A stretch of 64,000 nucleotides of DNA, taken from contig NZ_CP028897.1 of NCBI RefSeq assembly GCF_003072645.1, positions 4,751,501 through 4,815,500 of the forward strand, given 5' to 3'. Position numbers and translations under genes: made by a program. Shown in pieces: positions 28,433-37,699 of this stretch. The notes under the pieces are model-generated. The model saw nothing but the letters and a program-made list of their open reading frames with translations. It ran no database searches and was not told where the DNA came from. The DNA comes from Dongshaea marina. Lineage in GTDB: Bacteria > Pseudomonadota > Gammaproteobacteria > Enterobacterales > Aeromonadaceae. Position 1 is the stretch's first letter; each line of letters begins with the position of its first letter.

Positions 28433-30077
28433 AATCCGGAGCATTTATATGATTCTGGAACTATTCAACTTAAAGAGATCTGAGGGTGACTGGGAGTCAA
28501 TCACTCTCAATCCCATTGGTGATCAGAGGATACAGCCCGCTGTTGCTGAAATTCTCGAGACTGATCAAATAAAATTCAGGTTAAGCTGTCAAGGAGAGTA
28601 TCAATCCGCAAAGCTTATTATTGAATCTATTGAGATTGCTGGTAGATTGGTGAACTCCGACTCCCCAATAACATCATTTGAATGGATGCCAAGTCATAAT
28701 AGAAAGTTTGGCTACGATGCTCTTTTTCTGCATTTTTTTGGAGTAGCAAACTTAGCCATTGAGCTTTCTAATAGTGATAATGACTCAGTCATTGAGTTAT
28801 TCGAACCCATAAATATACATGGTCGAAGGATAACAGCTGAGAGAGCAGAGTCGATGCTGAAATATATATCTAATACAGCTGATAAATACATTTTGGAGAC
28901 GTTAAGTCCAACATCTTTCGGCTCAAAGTTAACTAAAGATGGAATCGCGCCAGCAGATTTACTTGATCGGCTAGAAAAATCATTGTCTGAAGTTGACTTA
29001 GCTATAAGGAAAGTTATCAGTCGACCTATCACAAGTCTACGTTCAAATCCTAGAGTAATTTACAACCCAAAGGCAGAGTTAATAGATGATTTATCAACTG
29101 AATGGATTGGTGAGCATGCTGGGTTAGGTCAGGATGCAACATGTGAAAATGACGGCCTATTTAAGTTTGGTTTTCATTGGAAAGGTATGCCAGACGTACG
29201 AGTTAATTCTCCATATCAGAGCATGGATATTTATGAAAATCAACTAATAGCTTTCTACTTAAAAAAACTGGTAGCTGAAAGTAGGCGTATCTACAACCAA
29301 TGTAAAACCCACCCCAAAAAAAGGATCTCTTATTCATCAGGTGCAATCCGGGATGGTTACGTCAGCTTTTATGATGTATCAAACAAAAGCATCAAATCTG
29401 CAACAGCCAAATATGCCCACAGAGCAAAAATATGCGTTGAAAATGCAGAGAAAATATTGAGAGCATTTAATAAACATGTCCCCACAACTAAATCACCTCA
29501 TCGCTTAGTGGTTACTGAAAAAATTAAAAACAACCGTCACTACGCACTGCTAATTAAACATATTAAAGAATGGCTAAATGTCCGCCATATAAACTGGATT
29601 GAAAAACATGTTTTAAGCTCTGTGAATTCAACACCATTACTATTTGAATACTACACTGTATTGTTAACTGACAGCTGGTTAAAAAATAATGGCTCTAGTA
29701 ATTCTAACGGATTATTTGATGGTAGCATTAGAGGTCGACGAGCAAAACTATTATATGAGCCAACATACCCATCGCCTAGATATAAAAGTATATCAGAGCA
29801 TGGCATTTGGAGTTGTGATATAAATGTGATAAAAGGTCGACGCCCAGATATCGTAATTGATATTGACTACGATACCCCTGAAGAGAGAGAACTTGTAATA
29901 TTAGATGCCAAATGCCGTAAGGAAAATATAGTACTTAGAGATGAACTCCCTACTTGCAGCATTAAATATGGCTATGGAATTCGGGATGCTAATGGCAAGA
30001 GTCCAGTTAAATCAGTTATAATGTTACATCCTCAACCTAAGTTTAAAAATGATGAGTTCCTTGATTTTTATTCTTCA

Positions 30078-30086
30078 CCTCACGGG
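30078..30086. repeat. Left 9-bp target-site duplication
   Basis: CCTCACGGG directly precedes the left end of the IS element and is repeated exactly at 31613-31621. Nine bases is the duplication length of IS50/Tn5. Confidence 0.95.
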
Positions 30087-31612
30087 CTGTCTCTTGATCA
30101 GATCTCCAAGCCTGAAGTCATAGCCTCTCTGGCAACCATAAATCCTCGAAGATAATCCTGAAGTCGATTCCAACCTTCCCAGAGAGTATCCCAGCCTGCG
30201 ATCCCGCTTCGTTTGGTATCATTGAACCCTCCCAGCTTTGCAATCTCCTGGTAAGCCCACTCCAAACTCGGTTCGAACGTTTGCTTCTTATTGCGCAGCA
30301 AGATCAAGAGCTTAATCTCTTCTCCGGTAAGCACTCGTGACGCACTTATCTGACTGACCTCCTTCGCCTCTTTAATCAGGCCCAGCTTCTTCAGGCTGAG
30401 TGGCAAGGTAAAACTCTCCCGCAACTGCATCAGCCGAACCGCTGAAAAGCCAAGTATCGACGCCATTCGCTCCAGATTGTCTACCGACCCCATTCTTAGC
30501 TCTTCTACACCTGCACCGGATTTCCAGGCTTTGTGGAAATCCTCCACTCGCCATCTGGCCGTGTAGCTCTGGATAACTTTCAGGGCCTCTTCCAGAGTTG
30601 AAACTGGCTCGCTGGTCAGCAGAAGCCAGCGGATCGGCTCTGCACCATTAGGCTGACCCAGCTCTTCAGCCAGTACTGCGTTGAGGGTGAGAGTTCTGCC
30701 CCCTGAGTGAGGGTCAATGAGCTGCTAAAGACTTGTAGCCTCGCCTTGCGAGTCGGCCGATTCTTCCGTTTCCCATGCTTATCTACCATCCCTTTTTGAG
30801 GGATATGAAGCTCATATCCGCCCAGGGAAGCTTGGGAGCGCAGATGTTCATCTAAAGGGAGTCCGGACTCTTCCACTTTGCGCATATGCTTTGCCCGCAC
30901 GATAAATCTTTCTTGGTGCTCCTTCTTATCCTTGAGATAGTCAAAGATATCTGCTTCTCGATCACAAACGGTGATCACCCGGGACATCAGCGCTCCCATC
31001 CTGTGTCGGCAAAGGGCTGACGCATCGGGCCACTTACCACTCTCTTTCTCGTCTGCATCCTCAGGGTTATCCGGCCGCAACCACCACTCCTGATGAACCA
31101 ACCCTATCGTTTGCTGCGTTCGGGCATTGAGTAGTAACTGGGAATGCACCCAGAATCCTCTTGATTTATCCTCCTTCTTTCCTAATTTCCCCAGCTTCGA
31201 AGCGGCTTGGTGCTTGTAACTTAATGAAGAGGTGTCCTCCAGAGCCAGGAGTTCGGGAATATCCTGGGCTATCTCAACTGTCCTTTCAAAACCAGCCTGA
31301 CGTATTTTCATTGGTTCGACCTTTGGATTACGGATAAAGCGATAGCTGCCTTCAAGCAGGGCATCGTCACCCTCACAGGAAGCGGCCAAAGATTTCCCCA
31401 CATGTCTACCACAATGGCTGGCGAGTGTGACTAACCGGGCTGTACGCCGCACGTCTCCAAGCTGTGCCGAACCAAAGATGTGCTGGGCCCAGCGTTGGGG
31501 ATCATGGGGAGAAATCTGCATCGTATGAGTACCTTGAAACGGGATTATACGATGATCAGATCACTCTATGCTCAGAAAGTTCCCCTGCTCTTGAGATGTG
31601 TAGAAGAGACAG
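30087..31612 (-). mobile_element. IS50-like element (IS4 family, Tn5 group), 1526 bp
   Basis: The left end CTGTCTCTTGATCAGATCT (30087-30105) equals the Tn5 inside end, including its two GATC sites. The right end, read inward, is CTGTCTCTTCTACACATCT (31594-31612), close to the Tn5 outside and mosaic ends. Perfect 9-bp direct repeats flank the element. The transposase stop codon lies inside the left end, as in IS50. IS50 itself is 1534 bp. The element is a single copy here, not a composite transposon within the window. Confidence 0.95.
30098..31521 (-). CDS. tnp: Tn5-type transposase (frameshifted as read)
   Basis: Catalyses cut-and-paste transposition. The corrected protein is 474 residues, against 476 for Tn5. 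DDE residues: Asp96 in LALEDTSSLSYKHQ, Asp187 in VCDREADI, and Glu near 326 in the YREK block YTARWRVEDFHKAWK. An RNPKVEP and HQEWWLRP stretch also follow Tn5. The frame breaks near 30685-30687; one extra base there restores LNAVLAEELGQ. As read, the product would be truncated after about 300 residues, so the element would be immobile unless the base is a sequencing loss. Confidence 0.92.
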
Positions 31613-31621
31613 CCTCACGGG
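31613..31621. repeat. Right 9-bp target-site duplication
   Basis: CCTCACGGG follows the right end of the IS and matches 30078-30086. Removing the IS and one copy rejoins the nuclease frame at codon Pro-His-Gly. Confidence 0.95.
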
Positions 31622-31786
31622 TTAATGGGTATAGCTCGCGCATATCCAGTTTTAGGAGCCCAGAGGATAAATATAAATAGTCAGGGCAATGAGTTTGGAT
31701 TATCTAAACTACTTGAGGTTTTAGTCCTCGATCATTAACAAAGTAGATAGCCATAAATCCTAGCGTTCATCAGAAATGATAGATAT

Positions 31787-31830
31787 AGACAGTACAAACA
31801 GGGATTCAACTCCACAAGTTTGTACTGTCT
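31787..31830. terminator. Hairpin downstream of the defence operon
   Basis: Perfect 13-bp arms AGACAGTACAAAC and GTTTGTACTGTCT with an 18-base loop, followed by TATATAAAAAAT. It begins 49 bases after the restored nuclease stop and could end the operon's transcript, although a true T tract is missing. Confidence 0.5.
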
Positions 31831-31981
31831 TATATAAAAAATCAATAAGGCCCGCAACACGATAAGATATGCTCCCCTTAAGAAAGCCCTAACCAAGGCT
31901 TAAGAGATTTCATTCCTTCGAGGCAGGACGCCGAGCCACGAAGCTCGATGTCGGGAACATCGTATGCGTAGTGAGATTTTG

Positions 31982-32171
31982 CTTACTTTTGACGATACAA
32001 AAGTAAGGTGCCGTCGGGCACCCCCGACAATATGGCGAAGCCATAACATCAGTCCGAAGGACAGATAAGCATTCACGCTGTCCACGCCCGGACAATTGTG
32101 CCGCAGGCACAAAGAAACTGACCGCAGGTCAAACCTTATCCCGCCCGCAGGGCATCAGCTCAGCGAGCTGA
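31982..32171. repeat. Tandem array of short hairpins (copy B plus extension)
   Basis: In order: CTTACTTTTG-6-CAAAAGTAAG (31982-32007), GGTGCC-GTCG-GGCACC (32007-32022) overlapping GTCGGG / CCCGAC, TATGGC-GAA-GCCATA (32031-32045), GTCC-GAA-GGAC (32052-32062), GTCC-6-GGAC (32079-32092), TTGTGCC-GCA-GGCACAA (32096-32112), TGACC-GCA-GGTCA (32119-32131), GCCC-GCA-GGGC (32143-32153) and TCAGCTC-AGC-GAGCTGA (32155-32171). Most loops are three bases. 32006-32100 is an inverted relative of 18045-18136. Confidence 0.75.
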
Positions 32172-32194
32172 AACCCATGCCGGTAAGGCGATAC

Positions 32195-32722
32195 CTACAG
32201 ATACTGCTCCTTAAGCCGTACGTAGTTCTCCGACGAATACTTAAAGTGCTCCCGCTCGGCATCGGTCAGCGGCCGCGCCTGCTTGAGCGGATTGCCATAG
32301 TAGAGGTAGCCGCTCTCAAGCCGTTTACCCGGTGGCACCAGGCTGCCGGCACCAATCAGCACCTCATCTTCCACCACCACGCCATCGAGCACCACGGCGC
32401 CCATGCCGACCAGCACCCGGTTACCTATGGTGCAACCGTGTAGCACCACCTTATGCCCTATGGTGACATCTTCACCCAGGATCAGCGGATAACCGGGATC
32501 CCCTTCCCCCTGGGAGTGGGTCACATGCAGCACAGAGCCATCCTGGACATTGCTGCGATCGCCAATTTTCACCCAGTTGACGTCGCCACGGATCACCGCG
32601 GTGGGCCAGATGCTGACATCATCGCCCAGGGTCACCTCGCCGATCACCACCGCACTCTCATCAACCATCACCCGCTCCCCGAGCTTTGGGGTGTGTTGCA
32701 TGTAGGGACGCAGATTATTCAT
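32195..32722 (-). CDS. yrdA: Gamma-carbonic-anhydrase-like hexapeptide protein (YrdA type)
   Basis: 175 residues of left-handed beta-helix repeats (VVIGEVTLGDDVSIWPTAVIRGDVNWVKIGDRSNVQDGSVLHV). The metal-binding His pattern is present: HVTH and IGHKVVLHGC. YrdA/CaiE-like proteins of this length are trimeric with zinc; carbonic anhydrase activity is not always shown. Its ATG overlaps the cyaY stop by 4 nt. Confidence 0.85.
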   Translation of the reverse strand: MNNLRPYMQHTPKLGERVMVDESAVVIGEVTLGDDVSIWPTAVIRGDVNWVKIGDRSNVQDGSVLHVTHSQGEGDPGYPLILGEDVTIGHKVVLHGCTIGNRVLVGMGAVVLDGVVVEDEVLIGAGSLVPPGKRLESGYLYYGNPLKQARPLTDAEREHFKYSSENYVRLKEQYL

Positions 32723-33042
32723 GATAGCTCTCCAAGCTCAACCGGCTCACCGGCCTGCTCGCTGCAGCACTGGGCCATCAGCTCGCTCAGCTCGCGGTTG
32801 TTGCGATTATCTATCCAGCGGCCCTCTTTGTAATCAAAGTGGAAGCCACCCGACTTAGCCGCCAGCCAGATCTGGTGCAGGGGCTCCTGACGATTGATGA
32901 TCATCTGTGAGCCATTTTCAAACTCCAGGGTCATCACCTTGCCACTGGTCTCATAATCGATATCCACACCACACTCATCGATCCGCTCCTCGATCAACTG
33001 ATACAGATGATCGGCCAGCGCATGAAATTCACTATCATTCAT
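32719..33042 (-). CDS. cyaY: Frataxin homologue CyaY
   Basis: 107 residues (E. coli 106). The acidic first helix (MNDSEFHALADHLYQLIEERIDECGVDID) binds iron, and the sheet has LEFENGSQMIINRQEPLHQIWLAAKSGGFHFDY, a diagnostic frataxin segment. CyaY modulates iron-sulfur cluster assembly at IscS. It is divergent from lptM-lysA, which is the conserved arrangement in gammaproteobacteria. Confidence 0.95.
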   Translation of the reverse strand: MNDSEFHALADHLYQLIEERIDECGVDIDYETSGKVMTLEFENGSQMIINRQEPLHQIWLAAKSGGFHFDYKEGRWIDNRNNRELSELMAQCCSEQAGEPVELGELS

Positions 33043-33118
33043 CGCGTTTTATCCTGTTGCAATTCTCTCGATCAATGCGATTATAAGCGTTCGATTGTTT
33101 TTGGATAGTGAAACCTCT

Positions 33119-33289
33119 ATGCGCATCAAACTGATGGTGACAGCCCTCTTTGCCGTTTTTGCTCTGGCCGGTTGTGGTCTTAAAGGCCCCCTTTATATGC
33201 CACCTCCCGCGAAAAAGAGTGAGGCAACCCAGCCCCAGACTCAAACCCAGGCGCCACCTCAGCAGGACACCCCCCAACAGAAGGAGTAA
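33119..33289 (+). CDS. lptM: LPS-assembly lipoprotein LptM (YifL)
   Basis: 56 residues starting at ATG 33119. Lipoprotein signal ending in the lipobox LAGC, then GLKGPLYMPPP, the conserved LptM motif, and a Pro/Gln-rich tail. LptM helps LptD mature in the outer membrane. Located between cyaY and lysA as in E. coli; 5 bases separate it from lysA. Confidence 0.9.
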   Translation: MRIKLMVTALFAVFALAGCGLKGPLYMPPPAKKSEATQPQTQTQAPPQQDTPQQKE

Positions 33290-33294
33290 TCATC

Positions 33295-34542
33295 TTGCAG
33301 CCATTTGCATATAACGAGAACGGACAGCTCAGCATCGAAGAGCTGGAGATCGCCCCACTTGCCCGGCAACATGGGACTCCCCTTTACCTCTATTCTCGCC
33401 AGGCGATTGAGCAAAATTGGCTGCAATTTGATGGCGCCGCCCGGTTTAACCACCGATGTTGCTACGCGGTGAAAGCCAACCCCAACCTCGCGATTCTGAA
33501 CTTGCTGGCGAAGTTGGGGGCCGGATTCGATATTGTGTCGGGTGGTGAGCTGGCCCGGGTGCTGGAAGCCGGCGGCAGCGCGGACAAGGTGATCTTCTCC
33601 GGCACCGGCAAGAGCCGCGAGGAGATCGACTACGCCCTGGATGCCGGGATCGGCTGCTTCAATGTCGAATCGACCCAGGAGCTCACACGGATCGCCGAGC
33701 GTGCGGCACACAAACAACAAACCGCTCCGGTCACCCTGAGACTCAATCCGGATATAGATGCCGAGACCCACCCCTATATCACCACGGGCAAGAAGCATAA
33801 CAAGTTCGGGATCCCCAACAATGAACTCGAATCCCTGATCCAGCTCTGCCTGGAGCACCCCCACCTGGAACTTCGTGGGCTGTCCTGCCACATCGGCTCT
33901 CAGCTCACCTCGGTGTCCCCCTTCATCCATGCCTTCGAAACCCTGCTTCAGCTCTATGATGAGCTGGCATCGGAGGGCATCGAACTGCCCTGGCTCAACC
34001 TCGGAGGAGGGCTGGGGGTTCGCTACCATAAGGAAACCCCGCCGGCACCCGCTGAGTATATGCAGGCGATCGCCGAGCGCCTCGGTGAACGCAGGGTCAA
34101 GATCATCTTTGAACCCGGACGCAGCATAGTGGCCAATGCAGGCCTTCTCATCGCCCGGGTGGAATATATCAAGAACAACGGACTGCAAAACTTTGCCATC
34201 ACCAATGCAGCGATGAACGATCTGCTGCGCCCCGCCCTCTACCAGGCGTATCAGCCGATCATTCCGCTGAGTCGGGATAATGACTCACCGCTGGCCACCT
34301 ATGATGTGGTGGGGCCTATCTGCGAGAGTGGTGATTTTCTCGGCAAGGACCGCGAGCTCAGCATCACCCAGGATGATCTTCTGGCAATTTGTGGCAGCGG
34401 AGCCTATGGCTTTTCGATGTCCTCCAATTACAATAGTCGATGCCGGGCCGCTGAAGTCATGGTTGATGGCCAGCAGTCTCATCTGATCCGCGCACGAGAA
34501 CAACAAAGCGATCTATGGCGCGGAGAATCTATGTTGCCCTGA
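33295..34542 (+). CDS. lysA: Diaminopimelate decarboxylase
   Basis: Converts meso-diaminopimelate to lysine with PLP. 415 residues from a TTG start with AGGAG eight bases upstream. The PLP lysine lies in [13 protein letters not shown], the His in [10 protein letters not shown], the glycine loop in [18 protein letters not shown], and the active Cys in [15 protein letters not shown]. Part of a tight cluster with dapF. Confidence 0.95.
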   Translation: MQPFAYNENGQLSIEELEIAPLARQHGTPLYLYSRQAIEQNWLQFDGAARFNHRCCYAVKANPNLAILNLLAKLGAGFDIVSGGELARVLEAGGSADKVIFSGTGKSREEIDYALDAGIGCFNVESTQELTRIAERAAHKQQTAPVTLRLNPDIDAETHPYITTGKKHNKFGIPNNELESLIQLCLEHPHLELRGLSCHIGSQLTSVSPFIHAFETLLQLYDELASEGIELPWLNLGGGLGVRYHKETPPAPAEYMQAIAERLGERRVKIIFEPGRSIVANAGLLIARVEYIKNNGLQNFAITNAAMNDLLRPALYQAYQPIIPLSRDNDSPLATYDVVGPICESGDFLGKDRELSITQDDLLAICGSGAYGFSMSSNYNSRCRAAEVMVDGQQSHLIRAREQQSDLWRGESMLP

Positions 34543-34555
34543 CAAAGGAGTATCA

Positions 34556-35386
34556 ATGCTGGTTCATTTCTCCAAAATGCATGGACTGGGGAATGACTTC
34601 ATGATGGTTGACTGTGTCACCCAGAAGGCATTTTTTAACAAGGATCTGATCCGCCGGCTGGCGGATCGTCATCTTGGAGTTGGATTTGATCAGCTGATCC
34701 TCATCGAGCCCCCCTATGACCCGGATCTCGACTTCCACTACCGGATCTTTAACTCCGACGGCAGCGAAGTCGAGCAGTGTGGCAACGGAGCCCGCTGTGT
34801 TGCACGTTTTGTGCAGATGAAGGGCCTGACCAATAAGCAGCAGATCACCGCCAGCTGTCGCGGTGGCCAGGTCAAGCTCAAGCTTGAAAAAAACAACCTG
34901 GTGGCGGTCAACATGGGGGTGCCCGACTTCGAGCCCTCCAAGATCCCGTTTCGGGCGCGCCAGAGCGAGAAGAACTACCTGCTACGCGCCGATGGTCATA
35001 CCGTGATGTGTGGTGTGGTCTCCATGGGTAACCCCCACTGTGTCATCGAAACCGATACAATCGCCGAGGCCCAGGTGGAAACGCTGGGCCCGCTGATGGA
35101 GCGCCACGAGCGCTTCCCGGATCGGGTCAATGTGGGCTTTATGCAGATCCACACTCGGGATGCGATCTCGCTGCGGGTTTTTGAACGGGGTGTCGGTGAG
35201 ACCCGCGCCTGTGGCAGCGGCGCCTGTGCTGCGGTCGCCGTGGGTATCTATCAGCAAAAGCTCGCCAGCCAGGTGGAGGTCACTCTCCCGGGTGGTAAGC
35301 TGACCATCAACTGGAAGGGTGGCGACTCTCCCCTGTATATGACAGGGCCCGCCGAGCATGTTTACGATGGGCAGATACAGCTATGA
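34556..35386 (+). CDS. dapF: Diaminopimelate epimerase
   Basis: Interconverts LL- and meso-diaminopimelate. 276 residues with both active-site Cys: [13 protein letters not shown] and [13 protein letters not shown]; also [13 protein letters not shown] and [14 protein letters not shown] lies upstream of the ATG. Its stop overlaps the next start (ATGA at 35383-35386). Confidence 0.96.
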   Translation: MLVHFSKMHGLGNDFMMVDCVTQKAFFNKDLIRRLADRHLGVGFDQLILIEPPYDPDLDFHYRIFNSDGSEVEQCGNGARCVARFVQMKGLTNKQQITASCRGGQVKLKLEKNNLVAVNMGVPDFEPSKIPFRARQSEKNYLLRADGHTVMCGVVSMGNPHCVIETDTIAEAQVETLGPLMERHERFPDRVNVGFMQIHTRDAISLRVFERGVGETRACGSGACAAVAVGIYQQKLASQVEVTLPGGKLTINWKGGDSPLYMTGPAEHVYDGQIQL

Positions 35387-36051
35387 GTGAAGAGGCTATC
35401 GTTCACTACCTGAGTGAAAATCCGGACTTTTTTTTGCGCCACCCCCAGCTGCTGGGCTCGCTCAAACTGGATCATCCCGAGCGGGGCGTGATCTCGTTGA
35501 CCGAGCTGCAGCTTGGCAAGCTCAGGGAGCGGATTGCCGAGCAACAGGAGGAGATCACCGGCCTGCTCACCGCCGCCAGCTACAACGAACAGCTATTTAG
35601 GATCTATGCCGATCTCTATGTGGAGCTACATGACTGTAAGACCCTGGCCGATCTCCAGGAGCTGATCGAGCAGAGCTTTCTCAAGCAGCGCCATATCAGC
35701 GCCTTTCGCCTGCTGCTCAACCCGGCGGTTCATCCCCAGGAGTTTGACAGCAACCATCACATCGACCTTCGAGCCTTCAAGAAACTGCAGATGCACCGGC
35801 TTGGCGGCGAGGGCTGCTACTTTGGCCGGATCAGTCAGGCCGAGAAGCAGCAACTGTTCGGTGATTATGCCCTGGTCAACTCGGTGGCCCTGGTGGCGAT
35901 TGGCGAACATGCACAGCTGGGCATACTGGCCTTTAGCAGTGCCGACGCCAGCCACTACACCCCGGGGATGGATCCCATGCTGCTGGAGTTGTTGTGCCGG
36001 ATGATCGCCGTCATCCTGCCGGAGATGATAAGCCACTGTGAGCAAGATTAA
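35383..36051 (+). CDS. DUF484 family protein (YigA)
   Basis: 222 residues. N-terminal [23 protein letters not shown] and [30 protein letters not shown] are the DUF484 head; the rest is a GAF-like domain ([20 protein letters not shown]). The function is not established, but it is always found between dapF and xerC. The stop overlaps the xerC start by 14 nt. Confidence 0.9.
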   Translation: MSEEAIVHYLSENPDFFLRHPQLLGSLKLDHPERGVISLTELQLGKLRERIAEQQEEITGLLTAASYNEQLFRIYADLYVELHDCKTLADLQELIEQSFLKQRHISAFRLLLNPAVHPQEFDSNHHIDLRAFKKLQMHRLGGEGCYFGRISQAEKQQLFGDYALVNSVALVAIGEHAQLGILAFSSADASHYTPGMDPMLLELLCRMIAVILPEMISHCEQD

Positions 36052-36961
36052 TCCACTCCCCGAGAGCCTCGGGGATCAGCTAGGGGCCTTTATCGAGTTT
36101 CTTCGGGTTGAGCGCCAGCTCAGCCCCCACACCCTGAGCAACTACCGGCGTCACCTGCTGCAGTTTGCCAGCGAATTTGATGAGATGGGACTGACACACT
36201 GGCAGGAGCTGACCAGCGCCGATGTGCGCCAAGCCACCAGCGAGTTACATCGCCGGGGCGCCGGTCAGCGCACCCTGGCGGCACGCCTTTCCGCTCTGCG
36301 CAGCTTTTTAGACTACCTGCTGCAGCAGGGGGTTCTGGAGTCAAACCCGGCCAAGTCGATTTCTGCACCCCGCCAGAAAAAGGTGCTACCCAAGAATATG
36401 GATGTGGATGAGGTGGCCCAGCTGCTGGATCTTGATGACGATGATCCGATGGCGATTCGCGATCGCGCCATGATGGAGCTCATCTACTCCTCGGGACTGC
36501 GCCTGTCGGAGCTGGTGGGGCTAAACCTTGGCGATATCAACCTGCGCAGCTGTGAGCTCAGGGTGCTGGGCAAGGGCAACAAACAGCGCCAGCTGCCGAT
36601 GGGAAAAGTGGCCAAACAATGGCTACAACACTGGCTCAAGGTGCGCGGCCAGTTTGCCCCTCCCGGAGAAGAGGCTCTGTTTGTCAGCAAGCACAAGCGG
36701 CGGATCTCCGCACGCAGCGTGCAGCACAGATTGCAGCACTGGGGAATGCAGCAGGGGGTCTCAAGCCATATCCATCCTCACAAGTTGCGCCACTCCTTTG
36801 CGACCCATATTCTCGAGTCCAGCGGCGATCTGAGAGCTGTGCAGGAGCTGTTGGGGCATGCGGATCTCTCGACCACCCAGATCTATACTCATCTGGATTT
36901 TCAGCACCTGGCCCGCATCTATGATGATGCACACCCAAGAGCCAAGCGGAATAAGAAATGA
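36038..36961 (+). CDS. xerC: Tyrosine recombinase XerC
   Basis: 307 residues from a GTG start. With XerD it resolves chromosome dimers at dif. N-terminal SAM-like core-binding domain (FIEFLRVERQLSPHTLSNYRRHL), catalytic domain with Arg in SSGLRLSELVGL, His-x2-Arg in HPHKLRHSFATHI, LGHADLST, and the nucleophile Tyr in QIYTH. No missing catalytic residue. Confidence 0.95.
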   Translation: MSKINPLPESLGDQLGAFIEFLRVERQLSPHTLSNYRRHLLQFASEFDEMGLTHWQELTSADVRQATSELHRRGAGQRTLAARLSALRSFLDYLLQQGVLESNPAKSISAPRQKKVLPKNMDVDEVAQLLDLDDDDPMAIRDRAMMELIYSSGLRLSELVGLNLGDINLRSCELRVLGKGNKQRQLPMGKVAKQWLQHWLKVRGQFAPPGEEALFVSKHKRRISARSVQHRLQHWGMQQGVSSHIHPHKLRHSFATHILESSGDLRAVQELLGHADLSTTQIYTHLDFQHLARIYDDAHPRAKRNKK

Positions 36962-37668
36962 TGCGCTTCATTCGAAACATTGGCGAGATAGCTGCAATAA
37001 GCTTCGACCTCGACGACACCCTGTATGATAACCGGCCGGTGATCGCCCGGGCGGAGCAGTGGATGGTTAGCAACCTGCAGGCACGCCACTGCCAGGTGGC
37101 TGAGCTTGGGCTATCTCACTGGCGCACTCTCAAATCCGAGCTGCTGAAACTAATCCCGGCCCTGGCCGACGATCCCAGTGCCTGTCGCCATCGCCTGGTC
37201 GAGTGGGGACTGACCCGCCATGGCGTCCCGGCAGCCGATGCCCGCCAAAGCGCCGATCTGATCCTCAGTGGCTTCTTAGAAGAGCGCGCCAGGATCCAGG
37301 TCTCCCCCGCCACCCTCTCGCTTCTCAAGGCTCTTGGGGAACGCTGGCCACTGGCTGCCCTGACCAATGGCAACCTGCCGCTGGAGAAAACCGTGCTGCA
37401 GGGCTGTTTCAGCCATGTGGTTCAGGCGGGCAGAGGCCTTCGGATGAAGCCCGAGCCCGATCTCTTTGAGCAGCTTGCGGATGAGCTCAAATTGGAACCC
37501 TCACAGATCCTGCATATCGGCGATCATCCGCTCACCGATGTCGAGGGGGCTCGAAGGGCTGGCTACCTCAGTGGCTGGCTGAATTTAGCGGGTCGCCCCA
37601 GCCCACAGCTCACCACCCTGCCCGATCTTGAGATCAGTGATTTAGAGGATCTCCGAGTGCTGTTATAA
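36958..37668 (+). CDS. yigB: HAD phosphatase YigB
   Basis: 236 residues with HAD motif I SFDLDDTLYDN, motif II LTNGN, Lys in RMKPEPDLFEQL and motif IV HIGDHPLTDVEGARRAG. YigB dephosphorylates FMN precursors (5-amino-6-ribitylamino-uracil phosphate) and other phosphates in E. coli. ATG overlaps the xerC stop. Confidence 0.9.
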   Translation: MMRFIRNIGEIAAISFDLDDTLYDNRPVIARAEQWMVSNLQARHCQVAELGLSHWRTLKSELLKLIPALADDPSACRHRLVEWGLTRHGVPAADARQSADLILSGFLEERARIQVSPATLSLLKALGERWPLAALTNGNLPLEKTVLQGCFSHVVQAGRGLRMKPEPDLFEQLADELKLEPSQILHIGDHPLTDVEGARRAGYLSGWLNLAGRPSPQLTTLPDLEISDLEDLRVLL

Positions 37669-37686
37669 TGGCGAGCCCATCGCCAT
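37668..37686. promoter_or_regulatory. Hairpin and -10-like box ahead of uvrD
   Basis: ATGGCGA-GCCCA-TCGCCAT forms a perfect 7-bp stem just after TATAAT (37664-37669), which covers the yigB stop. It may be the uvrD promoter region. I see no LexA-type CTG-n10-CAG box. Confidence 0.35.
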
Positions 37687-37699
37687 TTCGGAACAGTAC

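Larger units (their letters stand above)
28449..31738 (+). pseudogene. McrC-like DUF2357/PD-(D/E)XK nuclease gene split by an IS element
   Basis: The start is the ATG at 28449 with GGAG eight bases before; it gives MILELFNLKRSEGDWESI. The protein has a DUF2357-like N-terminal and central region and a C-terminal nuclease core with RPDIVIDIDYD (Asp467) and VILDAKCR (Asp486, Lys488), a PD-(D/E)XK site as in McrC and PDDEXK_7 proteins. Codon 546 (GGG, 30084-30086) is the last before an IS50-like insertion. After the element and its target duplication the frame resumes at 31622 and ends with TAA at 31736-31738. The restored protein has 584 residues. As it stands, the frame reads 22 codons into the element and stops at 30155. 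The catalytic motif is kept, but the last 38 native residues are lost. Confidence 0.8.
31739..32194. other. Gene-free gap dominated by hairpins
   Basis: 456 bases with no credible gene. The first part is the end of the AT-rich island with one 13-bp hairpin; the second part (31982-32171) is an array of about ten short palindromes described separately. Confidence 0.6.

Noticed and set aside
28389-28448. An earlier start for the nuclease gene overlapping the ATPase gene
   Set aside because: The ATG at 28449 has GGAG eight bases upstream, while the earlier start lies inside the ATPase coding sequence and has no ribosome site.
31787-32171. Possible CRISPR array in the hairpin-rich gap
   Set aside because: The hairpins differ in sequence and are not separated by equal-length spacers; no direct repeats of 23-40 bp are present.
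37650-37699. LexA box before uvrD
   Set aside because: The CTG near 37660 is not followed by a CAG at the required spacing, so an SOS box is not supported.
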